Notes under the pieces: model-generated
Database searches by the model: none
What the model saw: the letters and a program-made list of their open reading frames with translations, nothing else
Told to the model about the DNA's origin: nothing
Program-made: the position numbers and the translations under genes
Assembly (NCBI RefSeq): GCF_030272615.1
Contig: NC_081411.1
Coordinates: 38,260,140 to 38,324,139, forward strand
Direction of reading: 5' to 3'
Length of the DNA: 64,000 nt
From: Cryptomeria japonica
Taxonomy: Eukaryota; Streptophyta; Pinopsida; Cupressales; Cupressaceae
Shown: one piece after another, positions 48,034 to 59,231 of the stretch
Numbering within the stretch: position 1 is the stretch's first letter
How the letters are laid out: each line of letters opens with the position of its first letter

Positions 48034-50652
48034 AAACACTATGGATCAGGGTTATTTTTTCTTAATTTTTGTCTTTCTTTCTTGTTTATTCAATTTGCTT
48101 TATGTTTTAAATTTAATTTTGTTTATTTTGATTAGGTTTTTTAATTTTTTGTTTCAAAACCCAAATTCCGATAATCCACAACAACAACAACAAAATGCAC
48201 CTCCTGAAAACCCTTAACAAAACCCACAAGATACACCTCTAGTTCCTCCTTTTGACCATACACCTAAAACACAGGAGCAGTTGATTAATTAGTTAGGGGA
48301 AAACATGTCTAAAATAAGTAGATTGATTAATAAATTGAAAAAAATTAAGTTTGAGAATCATAAACCCCTCACCACTAGCCTAGAAACATTAGCTAGTGCT
48401 GCTATAGTCATTTCCACACAAATTACAAAATGGGGAAACTTTAGGGATATGTGTCTCCAATAATATGCTAGTGGGTTATCATATGAGGGAGTGAACAACA
48501 AAATATTAGTAAACAACAAAGATGTGCCCTTTTTGTTGATCCTAAAACTAGTCAGTCATTACCTCTTAATGCGAAGAGGTTTCACATACATTGGTGTACC
48601 ACTGTGCAAATGAAGAAACTTTGTTGGTAGAGGTGGTGGATGGTCTTTGATGACCCACCTTGTAAGAATTATGAGGTGCCATTGTATTTTTTGAGAAAAG
48701 TATACTACGAGTTTGTCCTCAATGTGTGGCCAAACTATTTTTACATGAGAGAGTTCCATGGTAGAGGTGGCGGCTCTACCCAAGATAGACCTAGAGCCCA
48801 TAGGCGATTAGCCCCAGAGAGTCTCCACCCCTTAGCACCCAGATCCAAGGTGCATCAGATTGTCCTAGTAGAGCTAAAAGATTAGATGGAGCTACAGACT
48901 CTTGAGGCAGCCACAACATTGACTGGTGCCATCATCCAAAATGGGAAATGGTTAGCACACTCTCTTGTACTAGATGATGAGCCATTAGTTGCTCCAGATG
49001 GTGACGTAGAGCCCATTCAACATGTGTGTGTCTGTTGCTCAGGGATATGCTCAAGGACGGATGATGTGGTCACTGCAGATGGATCCACATCTTATTTGTT
49101 CATGATTTGTAGGAATATATGTCAGACCTGCATGACTGAGGATGTGGCACTGACAAAGGAGTTGATAGACATGTTGTTTGGCCATCAACCATAGACACAG
49201 GTGTGTTGATTTGAATTCATAGCATTTTATTTATCAGTCACTTTAAATTTTTAATTACATAAATAAAATTTGATTTGTACATTGATTCAAATTGATACAA
49301 ATAATATGCATTTCAGGATGTAGCAGTGGTATCCCATACTCCTCCCGCAGTTACTACAGCTACAACTTTGATGCCTGAGGTATAAATTTTGTAACATGTT
49401 AAAATAGAATAGTACACTTTAAATTTTAAAAAATTACAAGATATACTAACTATCTTTAATGCTTGGTTCAATTTTTTGTTTGTAGGTGTTGACAGGGGAC
49501 AAAATGTCCCAAACTGATGACATCATGCTCTCAGCGATCGATTTTGGCCTACAAGGCTATACATTATCATATTTTGTACACCCTTATTTATGTATTGTTT
49601 TGATGGAATATGCAAGTCATTTAATTTTATATTTTTAAAATTATGTTTAATATATTATTTGTACTAATTTCTCATGTTAATTTTGTTGTTTTGGGGTACC
49701 CCCTCCACGTCTAGGCCTCATCCTAAGCAAAAGATTTCCTCGAAGATGCCAAAACATGGGAAGAAGGTAATTGAACACATTTTTAGTTGTACAATTGTTT
49801 GAAAATGTTGAAAATGTCTTAGTAAGGATTTGTAGATTGATTAGTGTTTTTTGTCTATTTTACATGTACACCGATCATTGAGCTATGTGGATTTCTTGAA
49901 TGCACTTGATTCACCCATGGATCGAGAGAGGGTAGAGGTATGTATCTCTACTTTATTTTCTTGATTTCATGATTATATGCACTTGTACATGTGAACTTGT
50001 GATAAATTTTAATCTTATAATTTTTTCATACAGGAAATAGCCATAGCTGCTTCATCAATGGTGAGCCTTCCTCCATGCACTGGAGAAGCATCTCAAGATC
50101 TGATACACTTTTGTTTGATATAAATTACATTAATTATTTTTAACCTACAATACTTATCATTATATTAATTGTATTTAATTTTTTATCATATTTGTATAGG
50201 TAATAGCCAAAATTTTTGCATCGATGGTGAGCCATCCTCAGTCCATTGGAGAAGCATCTTAGGCACTGATACATCATTGTTCTCTATATTATAGCTTTTA
50301 AGTGTTTTTTATGTATTTATGTTAGTACATTGTATTAATTATAGATTTAATCTACAATATCCCCCTTCGTGGTTAGGCCATAAGGTGGATCCTTTTAAGT
50401 TTGTCTTTAAGAAAACTCCTAAGAGTGACAAGGGGAGGAGAGCGAAGACATTAGCTCTGAGATCAGCTGATGAGGTAATCTATATTTCAATTGCAAAGAA
50501 ATTATAGTTAAATGCATAGTTATGTTATTAATTGTGAACTATTTTCTACAAAATAATTCTAACTTGGCTTTTGAATTGTGATTTTGCAGCCATCTACAGA
50601 GTTATGTACTACATCGAAGAGGCTCGATTTTGATGATCCACCACAATTTTAG
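48034..50652 (+). pseudogene. Unrecognised multi-exon gene remnant
   Basis: From about 48034 the sequence reads as exons with small AT-rich introns. The first coding segment starts at ATG 48034, holds NPNSDNPQQQQQNAPPENP and KISRLINKLKKIKFENH, and shifts frame near 48510. A large exon (to 49200) carries FDDPPCKNYEVPLYFLRKVY, a Cys pair region CVCCSGICSRTDD and MICRNICQTCM. Later exons are 49317-49379 (DVAVVSHTPPAV), from 49486 (VLTGDKMSQTDD), to 49766, to 49937 (VDFLNALDSPMDRE, donor GTATGT), 50034-50097, 50200-50262, to 50474 and 50590-50652 (ends LDFDDPPQF-stop). Most junctions keep GT and AG, often in phase 0. Stops at 48629, 48883 and 49192 show decay. I do not recognise the family; it may be a host gene or a transposon accessory gene. 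Confidence 0.55.
50034..50262 (+). repeat. Tandemly duplicated exon
   Basis: Exon 50034-50097 encodes EIAIAASSMVSLPPCTGEAS and exon 50200-50262 encodes VIAKIFASMVSHPQSIGEAS. Both are preceded by a pyrimidine-rich acceptor ending AG and followed by CTGATACA. The copies are 166 bp apart, so exon and intron were duplicated together. Confidence 0.82.
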
Positions 50653-50826
50653 GATCATATAGTGTTAGTTGTGGTGATAAAATGACCAAATACATGTAGC
50701 TATATTCTAAATTTTTATTGTATATCAATTTGGACATGGTATATGTCACATTTTTGTAATACTTGTATTGACTTGGAAGATATGCCGTTTTTGATATATA
50801 TATATATAAATATTGATATTCGATCC

Positions 50827-50832
50827 AATAAA
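50827..50832 (+). terminator. Possible polyadenylation signal of the multi-exon gene
   Basis: AATAAA about 175 bp after the stop codon at 50652, in T-rich sequence. Confidence 0.35.
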
Positions 50833-50841
50833 TGTTTATTA

Positions 50842-51122
50842 AGTTCATTATTGTGTATTCATTGTATTTCATGGCTGCCCTTTTATAAAGTTAATTGATC
50901 ATTTGCCTATGTAATCAACAATATGAATATAAACAACAAAAATATATGATATAAAAAATTACAATCGTGGAATATGATTTGATAAAAAATTTAAAATGTA
51001 GAATTAACCCTACAAAACACCTTGTATTCAGTTCATTATTGTGTATTCGCTGTATTTGGTGGCTGCCCTTTTATAAATTTAAATGAATATTTTCATATGT
51101 AATCAACAATATGAATATAAAA
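50842..51122 (+). repeat. Direct duplication of about 92 bp, offset 188
   Basis: The segment from GTTCATTATTGTGTATTC at 50843 to AATCAACAATATGAATATAA near 50932 recurs at about 51031-51120. Both contain GGCTGCCCTTTTATAAA. The duplication covers the 3' flank of the multi-exon gene. Confidence 0.85.
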
Positions 51123-51207
51123 AATAATATGTGTGTGGTGTAAGAGCACCCTCATGCTTGCAATTGTCAAATTTTGGTTCTCGTGTTTGGGGTCATTTGG
51201 GTCAAAG

Positions 51208-52307
51208 TGTTGGCTTGATGATGATTGTAATGAATAACTTCATCATATGTTATTGATGAAACATATACACACACATGTTCATATTTTCTACCAGTGTGAC
51301 TTCCAAGTTGTTTATACTACAACCAGTATACTAGAGGTTTATGTCTAACCGGTACATGGTGACAACCGGTATATACATGAAGACAACCAGTGGATATACA
51401 TACCCGACATCAACCCGAAGAACCAGCGAAGATTATCAAAGGAACATCATTGAACAAATGGTTTATATGTGTTAACTCCAACCGGTATTGTTGTTCCAAC
51501 CGGTATTCATTGATTATGTGACGAGTTATCACTAGTCATGATGAGTTATCCTCACCAACAATTTTTGGTGGTATTTTTGTGATGAGTTATGATTGTTTGA
51601 CTAGATACACTGCACCTAGGAAATTGTGATATGATTTCTAGAGACTGACATGAAATCTAAATGTCTATATATTGACATCACAATGAATTATTTTGTATGA
51701 GTGAAGGAGATATGTTATGAGATGATTTGAGGCGAAGGCAAAAGTGTTAAGTTGCAGAGTATAATGGTAAAGAAGTGTTGAGTGTGTAGAAGAGGATCTA
51801 TACAAGCAAATTGTGCTTCTACTAGATCACACCACCTATTATTTTCTAATCACTGCAATAGTCAAATCCCTTAACCAGGTAAGCTCTAACAAGCTTCATC
51901 GTACAAATCCTTTAACCAAGTAATCCATTAATTTGGATTCATAAATCCTCTACTGAGGTCACTCCTTACAGGGTTTAACTTTTAACTAAGCTTTGGGATC
52001 TTTAACAAGATTCGCTCCTAGTTGAGCAACTTTTTGTAGACCTTAACTGCTTAGTTATATATTATTGTAGATAGTTAATTTGTGAGTCTCGTCTCACCAT
52101 GGTTTTTCCCATTTGGGTTTTCCACATATAAACACTTGTGTTGTGGTAGATGTTTTACTTATTGCAGATGTTGTTATATCATTTTGGATTGCATGCATAT
52201 TCTTTAACAAACTTGTTAAGTATATCTACCTGTCAGTGTCTAAAGTAGTATTGTTTTTGGTGTCACTGATTCACCCGCCCCCCTCTCAGTGCTTTACCAG
52301 TCCGTCA
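51208..52307 (+). repeat. 5' LTR of the truncated Copia
   Basis: TGTTGGCTTGATG at the start and CAGTCCGTCA at the end, about 1.1 kb. It contains repeated AACCGGTAT words (51350-51500) and the GTTTTTCCCATTTGGGTTTT, CCACATATAAA and CCCCCCTCTCAG blocks typical of Copia LTR ends. The end is firm because the primer site follows; the start is less so. Confidence 0.7.
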
Positions 52308-52309
52308 AT

Positions 52310-52322
52310 TGGTATCAGAGCC
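52310..52322 (+). promoter_or_regulatory. Primer binding site, initiator tRNA-Met
   Basis: TGGTATCAGAGCC, a perfect standard plant Copia primer site, three bases after the LTR. Confidence 0.95.
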
Positions 52323-52369
52323 TAACATATTTAAATCCTAATCACTTGGAAGGAAACCCTAAAGCCACC

Positions 52370-53667
52370 ATGGGGGATATGAGCTACTTTGAGATGGCTA
52401 GAGATCTTGAGGCTAGTAGGAATGAGCTTGAAACCTTAAGGGTCAAACTGAAAGCTTCTCAAGTCAAAAGGAGAGAGCTGATTTAACAATTGTTAGAAAT
52501 ATCTAATAATAGTTTTTTAGATGAGGCCAATATTGATGCTTTAGCTGAGGAAGTTGAAAAACTAAACAGTGAAAAGCTAGATCCAAGGAGAGAGCTAGAA
52601 GGCCTTACTATCTGCATGAGTCAGGAACTGGAATCCAGGAGAACTGCTGAAGATCTCATCAAGGAAAGAGATCATGAGATTGCCAAGATTGAGCAAGAGA
52701 ATGCTACTTTGCATAAGCATTGGAATGCAGAGAGAGAAGAAAAAGAGAACTTATAGCTAGATATTGAATTGACATCATCTCTGAGAGAGAACCTGTCAAA
52801 GCATAATGAAGATCTCACCAGATAGCTCACTGAAGTGAATGGAAAACTGGAAAAGTTCAACTAGAGTTATACCTTACTAGAAGAGAAAATTCAATCACAA
52901 AGGATGAAAAGTGATACCTCTGGACTTGGTTTTTACACATTTGAAAAAGGAGAATCCTCTAGTACCAAGAGAAACACTCATAAGAACAAAACTGCTCCTA
53001 AGGCTAAAAAGCCTACTGGCAAGAAGGTATTTAAATCTATTTTCTTTGCTTGCCATAAACTTGGTCATACTGCAAATGTTTGTAGAAACAAACCTAATGG
53101 AAATGAAAGCTACAATACAAATGCTAGGTAGATGTCCAAGAAGTTTGAAGGTCATTGCTTCACATGCAAAATGTATGGACATAGAGCAATTGAATGCAAA
53201 TATGGAGAAAATAATCCAGTACCGCATATGCATCCAACACCAAATGGCAACTGGATGAGAAATTATGATAACCGAGGTAACTTGAACTACCAAAGACCCT
53301 ATAGAAATTGGTTTAGTCCATTTGAGATGGAAAAGGTTAAAAATATCATTTGCACCATCTGTAACTTGATTTTGGTCATGTGGCTATGAATTGTAGAAGG
53401 AGAACTGGAAGAGGAAATGCAAGACATTGGAGATCATCTGAAATGACCTGCTATCATTGTCATAAACCAGGAAACATGGCAAAGTTTTGTAGATCAAGAA
53501 AGATCAAACCGGTTAGTCATTCCAAAGATCAGAAAGGCAAGCAAAAGGTCAATATTGAAGAAACTAGAGAAGAAATCAATCGAATATGGAAGAAGAAGAG
53601 TACTGATTTACCTAAAGAAGAAACTAATCCTTCACCAAGTGTGGAGAATCCTACACTGGTGAATTAA
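52370..53667 (+). pseudogene. Coiled-coil, four-zinc-knuckle gag of the truncated Copia
   Basis: The ATG at 52370 has a strong context (GCCACCATGG). One frame runs with stops at 52484, 52754, about 52823 and 52862 to a stop at 53129, and continues in the same frame to near 53350, where it shifts into the ORF ending 53667. The first 150 residues are heptad-like and charged (LEASRNELETLRVKLKASQ, ELESRRTAEDLIKERDHEI). Then come four CCHC-like knuckles: ACHKLGHTANVC (one Cys altered), CFTCKMYGHRAIEC, CTIC followed by FGHVAMNC across the frameshift, and CYHCHKPGNMAKFC (His changed to Asn). No usual Copia capsid domain precedes the coiled coil. RNA-binding function is expected for the family. Confidence 0.78.
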
Positions 53668-53847
53668 GCCTTTTCAATATGGCTGAGGGGAGCATAGCGG
53701 TAAATCTAGTTTTGGACCCCTTGAAAAGAATAAGTGGTAAGAGAATTTGAATGCATGAAATTTTGATAACTTTCTGTCAATCGATTATCAATCGATTTTA
53801 CATCTGTCAATATTGTATGTATCATTTAGTGTTGTAATTAGAATTTA

Positions 53848-54266
53848 TGTGAGATTTTGCCAAGATCAAGGGCACAATGAAAAGCATTAAAAAAAGAGAC
53901 AATAGAATGACAAGAACAAACTATATTCTCATCAATAAGCAAATGATCAACTAGATTCACCAATACAATTAATATAGGCTTGCTTATATAGGCAAGGCCA
54001 TATGGATGTACAAGAACATAATCATGACACGTGGCTCAATGAGAAACAAGGATAGGTAAGAAATACTAGGGGTAGGTAGGAGAAATAATATAATATTCCA
54101 CAAGAGGTGGATGACCCACCGAATGTGGAATTTCTCCTACCAGCTCTATCCCTATGTGGACACTTCCCTAAGTGTCTCAAATCCAAACTACAAAGAGATG
54201 TATTATCCTAGGTTAACTTAAGTAAAGTGTAATAATATCCATAATGAATATTTATTTACACCAACA
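53848..54266 (-). repeat. 3' LTR of the minus-strand Copia
   Basis: On the minus strand it starts TGTTGGTGTAAATAAATATT at 54266, next to the polypurine tract. It has a TATA box, TATATAAGC, at 53990-53982, and ends near 53848. The outer border is not confirmed by a second LTR. Confidence 0.65.
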
Positions 54267-54278
54267 CCCCCTCTTAAG
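54267..54278 (-). promoter_or_regulatory. Polypurine tract of the minus-strand Copia
   Basis: The minus strand reads CTTAAGAGGGGG directly before the TGTTGG of the LTR. Confidence 0.85.
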
Positions 54279-54542
54279 TGCAACTTAGGGGAATGAAGTC
54301 TCAAGTCAACAATGCAAGATGGGTCTCGGCTACTAGGCCATGATAGGTACCCATGTACAAAATACAAATGTAAGCAAAACTATGCAAAGCAATCTCTCAC
54401 AAATGGAGAAAGGGAGAAAACCCAGTGGGAAAAAACTCCCCCCCAAAAGAGAGATGAATGTACAAAAGACTCTCAAATAAGAAGGACAAAACCTCAAAGA
54501 GGAAATAGTCCCTCCATAAGAGAGGAAGGAGAAGTCAGCTGA
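54279..54542. other. Internal spacer of the Copia between RNase H and the LTR
   Basis: Non-coding on the element strand. The plus-strand ORF 54312-54542 has no recognisable domain and is taken as chance. Confidence 0.5.
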
Positions 54543-56339
54543 CCCCCCCTAATGACACATCCTGCACCCCCAAGAGAGCTCATAGTTGCTGGAACTTACT
54601 CTCGGTGAAAGGTTTGGTGAATATGTCTACAACCTGCTCTGCTGTAGGACAATACTACAAATCAATGATCTACTCCTGAATCATCTCTTGTATATAGTGC
54701 ATATGAATCTTGATGTGTTTGGTCTGTTGGTGCTGGACTGAGTTCTTCGAGATAGCAATAGCACTTTGATTGTCGCACTGTAGAACTGTCGATCGTGGAG
54801 TGGTGAACCCAAACTCTCTGAGAATCTGCTGAAGCCAAATGGTCTCAGTCACTACATTAACAATGCCTCGATACTCAGGCTCAGTTGAAGAGAGAGCAAT
54901 AGCATGTTGCTTCTTGCTCTGCCAACAAATGGGGCCTGAACCAAGGTGAAAACTATAACCTGAAGTAGACTTACGATCATCAAGATCACCAGCCCAATTG
55001 GAGTCTGTGTAACCAACCAAGTGAAGTCTTGTGCTTGCTGCATAGTGAATCCCATAGTGATGTGTACCCTAGATGTAATGAAGGATGTGTTTGGCAGCTT
55101 TCCAATGAAGCTCATGTGGTTCTTGCATGAAGCGAGAAACCATGCCAACAACAAATGAAATATCAGGGCGTGTATGGGTCAAGTAGATGAAACTACCCAC
55201 AAGCTGACGATACAAAGTGGCATCAATTGGTGGAGAAGAACATTGAGCCTCAAGCTTGACTCCTAAAAGAAAGGGAGTCGGGGCAAGCTTACAATCAGCC
55301 ATATGAAAGCATGCAAGTAGATCAAGAGCATACTTGGGCTGTGATAGTGTAATCTCAGAAGGTGACAGTGAAATCTCTATCTTGAGGAAGTAGTGCAAAA
55401 GACCCAAGTTAGACATAGAAAATCTGTCATGCAAAACAGATTTGACCCTACTAATGATGGATGTGGTACTCCCTATAATGATCAAGTCATCAACATAGAG
55501 CACAAGTATCAGGTGAGAGTCATCCTATCACAAAATGTAGACATTCAGATCAAAATGACACCTGGTGAACTGTGCGGAGAGAAGAAAGGAATCCATCTTG
55601 GCGTACCAAGCCCTGGAGGCCTGCTTAAGGCCATAGAGAGATTTCCTTAGTCTGCAAATTGAGGAAGTATCTTGGATGAAACCTTGTGGCTGCTCCATAT
55701 AAATCTCCTCATCAAGATCACCATGAATAAAATCACTCTTCACATCCATCTGATGTACAGCCCAACCATGAGCTACAGCATTAGCAAGTGTCAAGCGAAT
55801 GGAGTTCATCTTGGCTACAGGCGCAAAGGTCTCAGTATAGTCAACACCTGCAACCTGAGAGAAACCTTTCACAACAAGCTAAGCCTTGTACTTATCCACA
55901 CTACCATCTGCTACAAACTTGGTCCAATAGATCCACTTAAATCGAACCATCTTTCTCCCCTTAGGGAGATGGACTAAATCCCAAGTGTTATTCCTCATCA
56001 AGGAACTATACTCTTCCTCCATAGCTTGGTCCCATTCAGGAACCCCTGATGCTTCCCAAAATGTTTGTGGATCAGAGGCAGTAGCAATGAATGCATGTGG
56101 AAGATCCTGATGCTGTGTTTGATTTCTCCGTGTATCGAAAGGATCCACAACAAGAGATCCCATGGACTCAAGTGTCTGTCGAGCCCAATGAGGTCTAGGT
56201 GGAGGTGGAGAATGAGGCTTTGTAACTACAAGTGGACCCTACAAAGGTGTAACCCTGCGAGTCAGAGTTGAAGGAGTCTCATCATCTGAATCACTAGCAT
56301 CACTATCCACAATGGAGGAAGGTGGAGGAGGTAGAGAGG
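54543..56339 (-). pseudogene. Copia reverse transcriptase and RNase H
   Basis: A linker rich in Ser/Pro/Asp leads to EWDQAMEEEYSSLMRNNTWD, then RT: FKWIYWTKF, ETFAPVAKMNSIRL, HQMDVKSDFIHGDL, LRKSLYGLKQASRAWY, and the catalytic LYVDDLIIIGS at about 55505. The tail has DATLYRQLVGSFIYLTHTRP. RNase H follows with GYTDSNWAGDLDDRKSTSGY, LSSTEPEYRGIVN (usual Glu-Ala after EPEY is Gly) and KHIKIHMHYI, ending DIFTKPFTESKFQQL near 54590. Stops are near 55876, 55524 and 54668. Catalytic residues are otherwise present. Confidence 0.92.
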
Positions 56340-57639
56340 CTAAGCTAGGAGAGCTTTCCTCAAAGTGAACACTCCTCTCAATGAACACCTCATGTGTCTC
56401 AGGATCCATCAATCTATATGCCTTAACACCCTCTAGATATCCAACAAATATGCAAGGCTGACTCTAAGGTTCCAATGCCTTGCATTTCTGTGGAGGTATG
56501 TGAGCCCATGCTGGACACCCAAAGACTCTGAAATGTCTCACAATCGGTTTCCTACTAGCCCAAGCTTCAAAAGGAGTAATACCTTGCAAAGCTTTGTGAG
56601 GAACCTGATTCTGGATGTGTGTGGCACACCTGATAGCCTCTGCCTAAAAGGTAGGATCAAGAGATCGTGCATGAATCATACAACTAGCCATTTCTTTGAG
56701 AGTTTTATTCTTGCATTCTGCAACTCTGTTGTGTTGTGGAGTGTATGATACAGAATGCTAAAGATCAATCCCCTCAAATGTAGAAAAATCCTCAAGTCTC
56801 TTGTTCACATATTCCCTTCCATTATCTGTGCAAAGAATCTTGACCACTTTCCTAGATTGCTTCTCCACGTGAGTCTTGAAGTCTTGAAACCTATCAAATA
56901 CTTCACTCTTATGAATGAGAAAGTAGACCCAAGTGAAGCAGGAGTAGTCATCAATGAAGGTGAGGACATAGCGGGCCTTGCTAAATGAACGTACTAGAAG
57001 TGGACCTGCTACATCGTTGTGAACAAGTTGAAGAGCTTCCAGAGCTCTGCAAGCTTTCCCCTTATCAAACTTCTCCTTAGGATGCTTGCCCATGGACCAA
57101 CCTAAACATACACCCTTTGAAAAAATGTTTTAAGGTAGACTTGTGACCATGTCTTTAGTGCTGAGCTGCTGAAGATGGAGGTAGATGAGGTGACCAAAAC
57201 ACTCATGCCATAGCTTACTTTCATAATTTGAATAAGTAAGAAAGGCCCTAGAAGGTGAACTTGGCACAAAGTGGTAGAATGAATAAATCCTTGAGTTGTC
57301 ATTGACTTGTCCCACTGCTACCAAGGCATCATCATCAAGTTCCTTTACCACAACTAAATCTGGTGTAAAATCAACCTTTTCCCCATTCCCATAGTGAGTG
57401 ATTTGGTAGATAGAGAGAAGGTTGGTAGACAAGTTAGGAACATAGAGAACATTCTCAAATGTTCCATCGTCCATGTCAACTAAACCTTTCCCTTCAACCT
57501 CTACTTGTGTATCATCACCTATGTAAATGTGAGGTACCTTAGATGGCTCCAATGAAGAAAACTACTTGTTTGTAGAACCCATGTGATAAAAGACACCCAA
57601 GTAAAGTAACCACTACTGTGAAGAACCTGTAGTAGCCAC
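56340..57639 (-). pseudogene. Copia protease and integrase
   Basis: The protease region reads YLGVFYHMGSTNK near 57590, where DSGAxxHM is expected, so the catalytic Asp is gone. The ORF 57552-57130 then gives VPHIYIGDDTQVEVEGKG, VLYVPNLSTNLLSI and the pre-integrase LWHECFGHL. Integrase (57093-56758 and on) shows HNDVAGPLL, FIDDYSCFTWVYFL and LCTDNGREYVN for the two Asp, then TPQHNRVAECKNKTL with the Glu. The C-terminal part continues to FVGYLEGVKAYRLMDPETHE near 56400. Stops are few (near 57128, 56757 and 56667). Confidence 0.9.
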
Positions 57640-58604
57640 AAATGCTTGCCCTTTTCCCTTAGACTGTGAGGAAGAGGAAGGAGTTGAATCCTTCTTTGTG
57701 TAGGCAGATGGCAAGTTGATGTTGTTTTTCTTGAGAAGATTTGTCAACTCATCAACTTGCTTGGTGTGGCATCGATGCTCATCATGACCATATTTCTTGC
57801 AATATGCACAAGTTGGTTTATCCTTCTGAGGTGGTGTCCCCTTCTTGGAAGAGGATGAAAAATTGCCTTGTGATCGATAGGATGATTGTCCTTTTTCCTA
57901 CTGTGGCTGTGACTTAGATTGCTTCTTCTTCTTGTTGGAATCTTTGCCTTGACTTCCTTGATTCCCTTGATTAGCCACCAAAGCCTTGGACTTTCAAGAC
58001 TTGAGAAGCCCCATGTTCAACAACTTAGATTGTTCCAATATCAATATTTCTATGAAAGCATCAAATGAAGGCATAACATAGGAACTCTCCACTGTCAAAC
58101 GATGAGTTTGGAAGCTAGAAAAAAATGCTACATATTCTGGTGCAAGCTTGTCCAACAAGTTGAATATCAACTGAGCATCCTTTTTGTCAATTCCACAATC
58201 CTTAAGCTTTTCTCTTAGCTCATTTGCTTTGGTGACATAATCTTGGATTGTATCAAAACTCTGGGATCGAAGTTGGTGAGCTCATTGCCAATCTTATAAC
58301 CTTTGATTTCATCAACTTGACCATATAATTTTTGAAACATATCCCAAGCATCTTTGATTGTAGTACACTTCTCAATATGAAAGATGAGGTCATCAAATAC
58401 ATACTTGCGCAAAGTTCCAAGAGCCATTTAATTCTTAGTGAGCCATTCTAACTGAGCATTAGGGTCAACGTTAGGATCAAGTGGTGCTACTATTGTTCCA
58501 TCTATGTAATGTGTGAGACCTTTTTCCATTAATTTGCTCCATACTTTAATTTTCCATGATTCATAATTATGTGGAGTTAAAGATGGAAATTTATGAGGAC
58601 TCAT
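57640..58604 (-). pseudogene. Copia gag
   Basis: It starts at ATG 58604 (MSPHKFPSLTPHNYESWKIK) and reads through a stop near 58430 into MALGTLRKYVFDDLIFHIEK and WDMFQKLYGQ, the UBN2-type gag domain. A frameshift near 58255 is followed by continued gag sequence (ANELREKLKDCGIDK and HRLTVESSYVMPSFD). A CCHC knuckle, CAYCKKYGHDEHRC, is at about 57810-57760. Length and order are normal for a plant Copia gag. Confidence 0.87.
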
Positions 58605-58868
58605 TGCAACAAAAATGAAAGAGCACAAAGAAAGAGAGGCACAATCACACAAGACACACCCCCCCCCCCAAATTCACTCAATCAAAGAACCGCCCCCAAA
58701 AGTGACGATTTGGCACTTTATACTTAGTGTGTGTACAATGGGCCACTTGCAAAAAATGACAAAGTCGACTTCTGATTTCAATTTTACAATTGCCTCAATA
58801 AGGCCAAAAGAGACTCAAACTAATAGTGCAAGAGATCTAGACTAAGATCCAAGCAATTTACAAGTACC
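58605..58868 (-). other. Leader fragment of the Copia, ending at the gypsy LTR
   Basis: Non-coding, with a run of ten C at 58660-58669. No GGCTCTGATACCA-like primer site is present. GTACC (58864-58868) abuts the gypsy LTR and is the predicted target duplication. Confidence 0.5.
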
Positions 58869-59231
58869 TGTAGCATCGTAAATTGTATGCACTTGCTAGG
58901 GTGGTACAATTTCACACCTAGTTTAGCACTCGCCTTGGCGCATTTTACATTTTGCATTGCATCTCTCCTTTAGCACTTAATTAATGAAATTAATCAGGTC
59001 TAAGGTTCTATTTCATCATCTTCCACATTATAAAGTTGGGCCCTTTTCATTAAGATGTGCCCTTTTCATTTTATTCCTCCAATACATCATTCAATCAAAA
59101 ACCCTAATTAAGTCCTATTATGAACTTGGGGGCTTGATTTCGAGGGTCAAAACATCTTGAAATCACCTATAACTTCGATATTCTCTCTAAAATCATCATA
59201 TCTGACGGCCCTGAAATTTGGTGAAAAGTTG

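Larger units (their letters stand above)
51208..53840 (+). mobile_element. Truncated Ty1/copia element: LTR, primer site and gag
   Basis: A likely 5' LTR (51208-52307), a clear tRNA-iMet primer site (52310-52322) and a gag-like frame with four zinc knuckles are present. After about 53700 the sequence runs into the LTR end of the next element (53848), with no protease, integrase or RT. The 3' part was lost or displaced by that insertion. Confidence 0.8.
53848..58868 (-). mobile_element. Ty1/copia element, minus strand, near complete, 5' LTR not present
   Basis: From 58604 downward: gag with a zinc knuckle, protease, integrase, RT and RNase H to about 54543, then polypurine tract and a 3' LTR (53848-54266). 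Reading frames are long with few stops, so it is younger than the other Copia copies. Upstream of gag there is 265 bp of leader but no primer site or LTR before the gypsy LTR begins at 58869. The missing end probably lies beyond that insertion. Confidence 0.9.

Noticed and set aside
47786-48217. 143-codon ORF with strongly hydrophobic segments, a possible membrane protein
   Set aside because: The hydrophobicity comes from a T-rich stretch that is more likely an intron or 5' UTR; only the Gln/Pro-rich end joins the multi-exon gene.
47740-51125. Possible terminal inverted repeats (ACACCACC at 47750 and GTGGTGT near 51135) around the unknown gene
   Set aside because: Only about seven bases match and no target duplication is seen, so a DNA transposon border cannot be supported.
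55393-55977. Plus-strand ORFs over the Copia RT
   Set aside because: They are antisense shadows of a clear RT on the minus strand.
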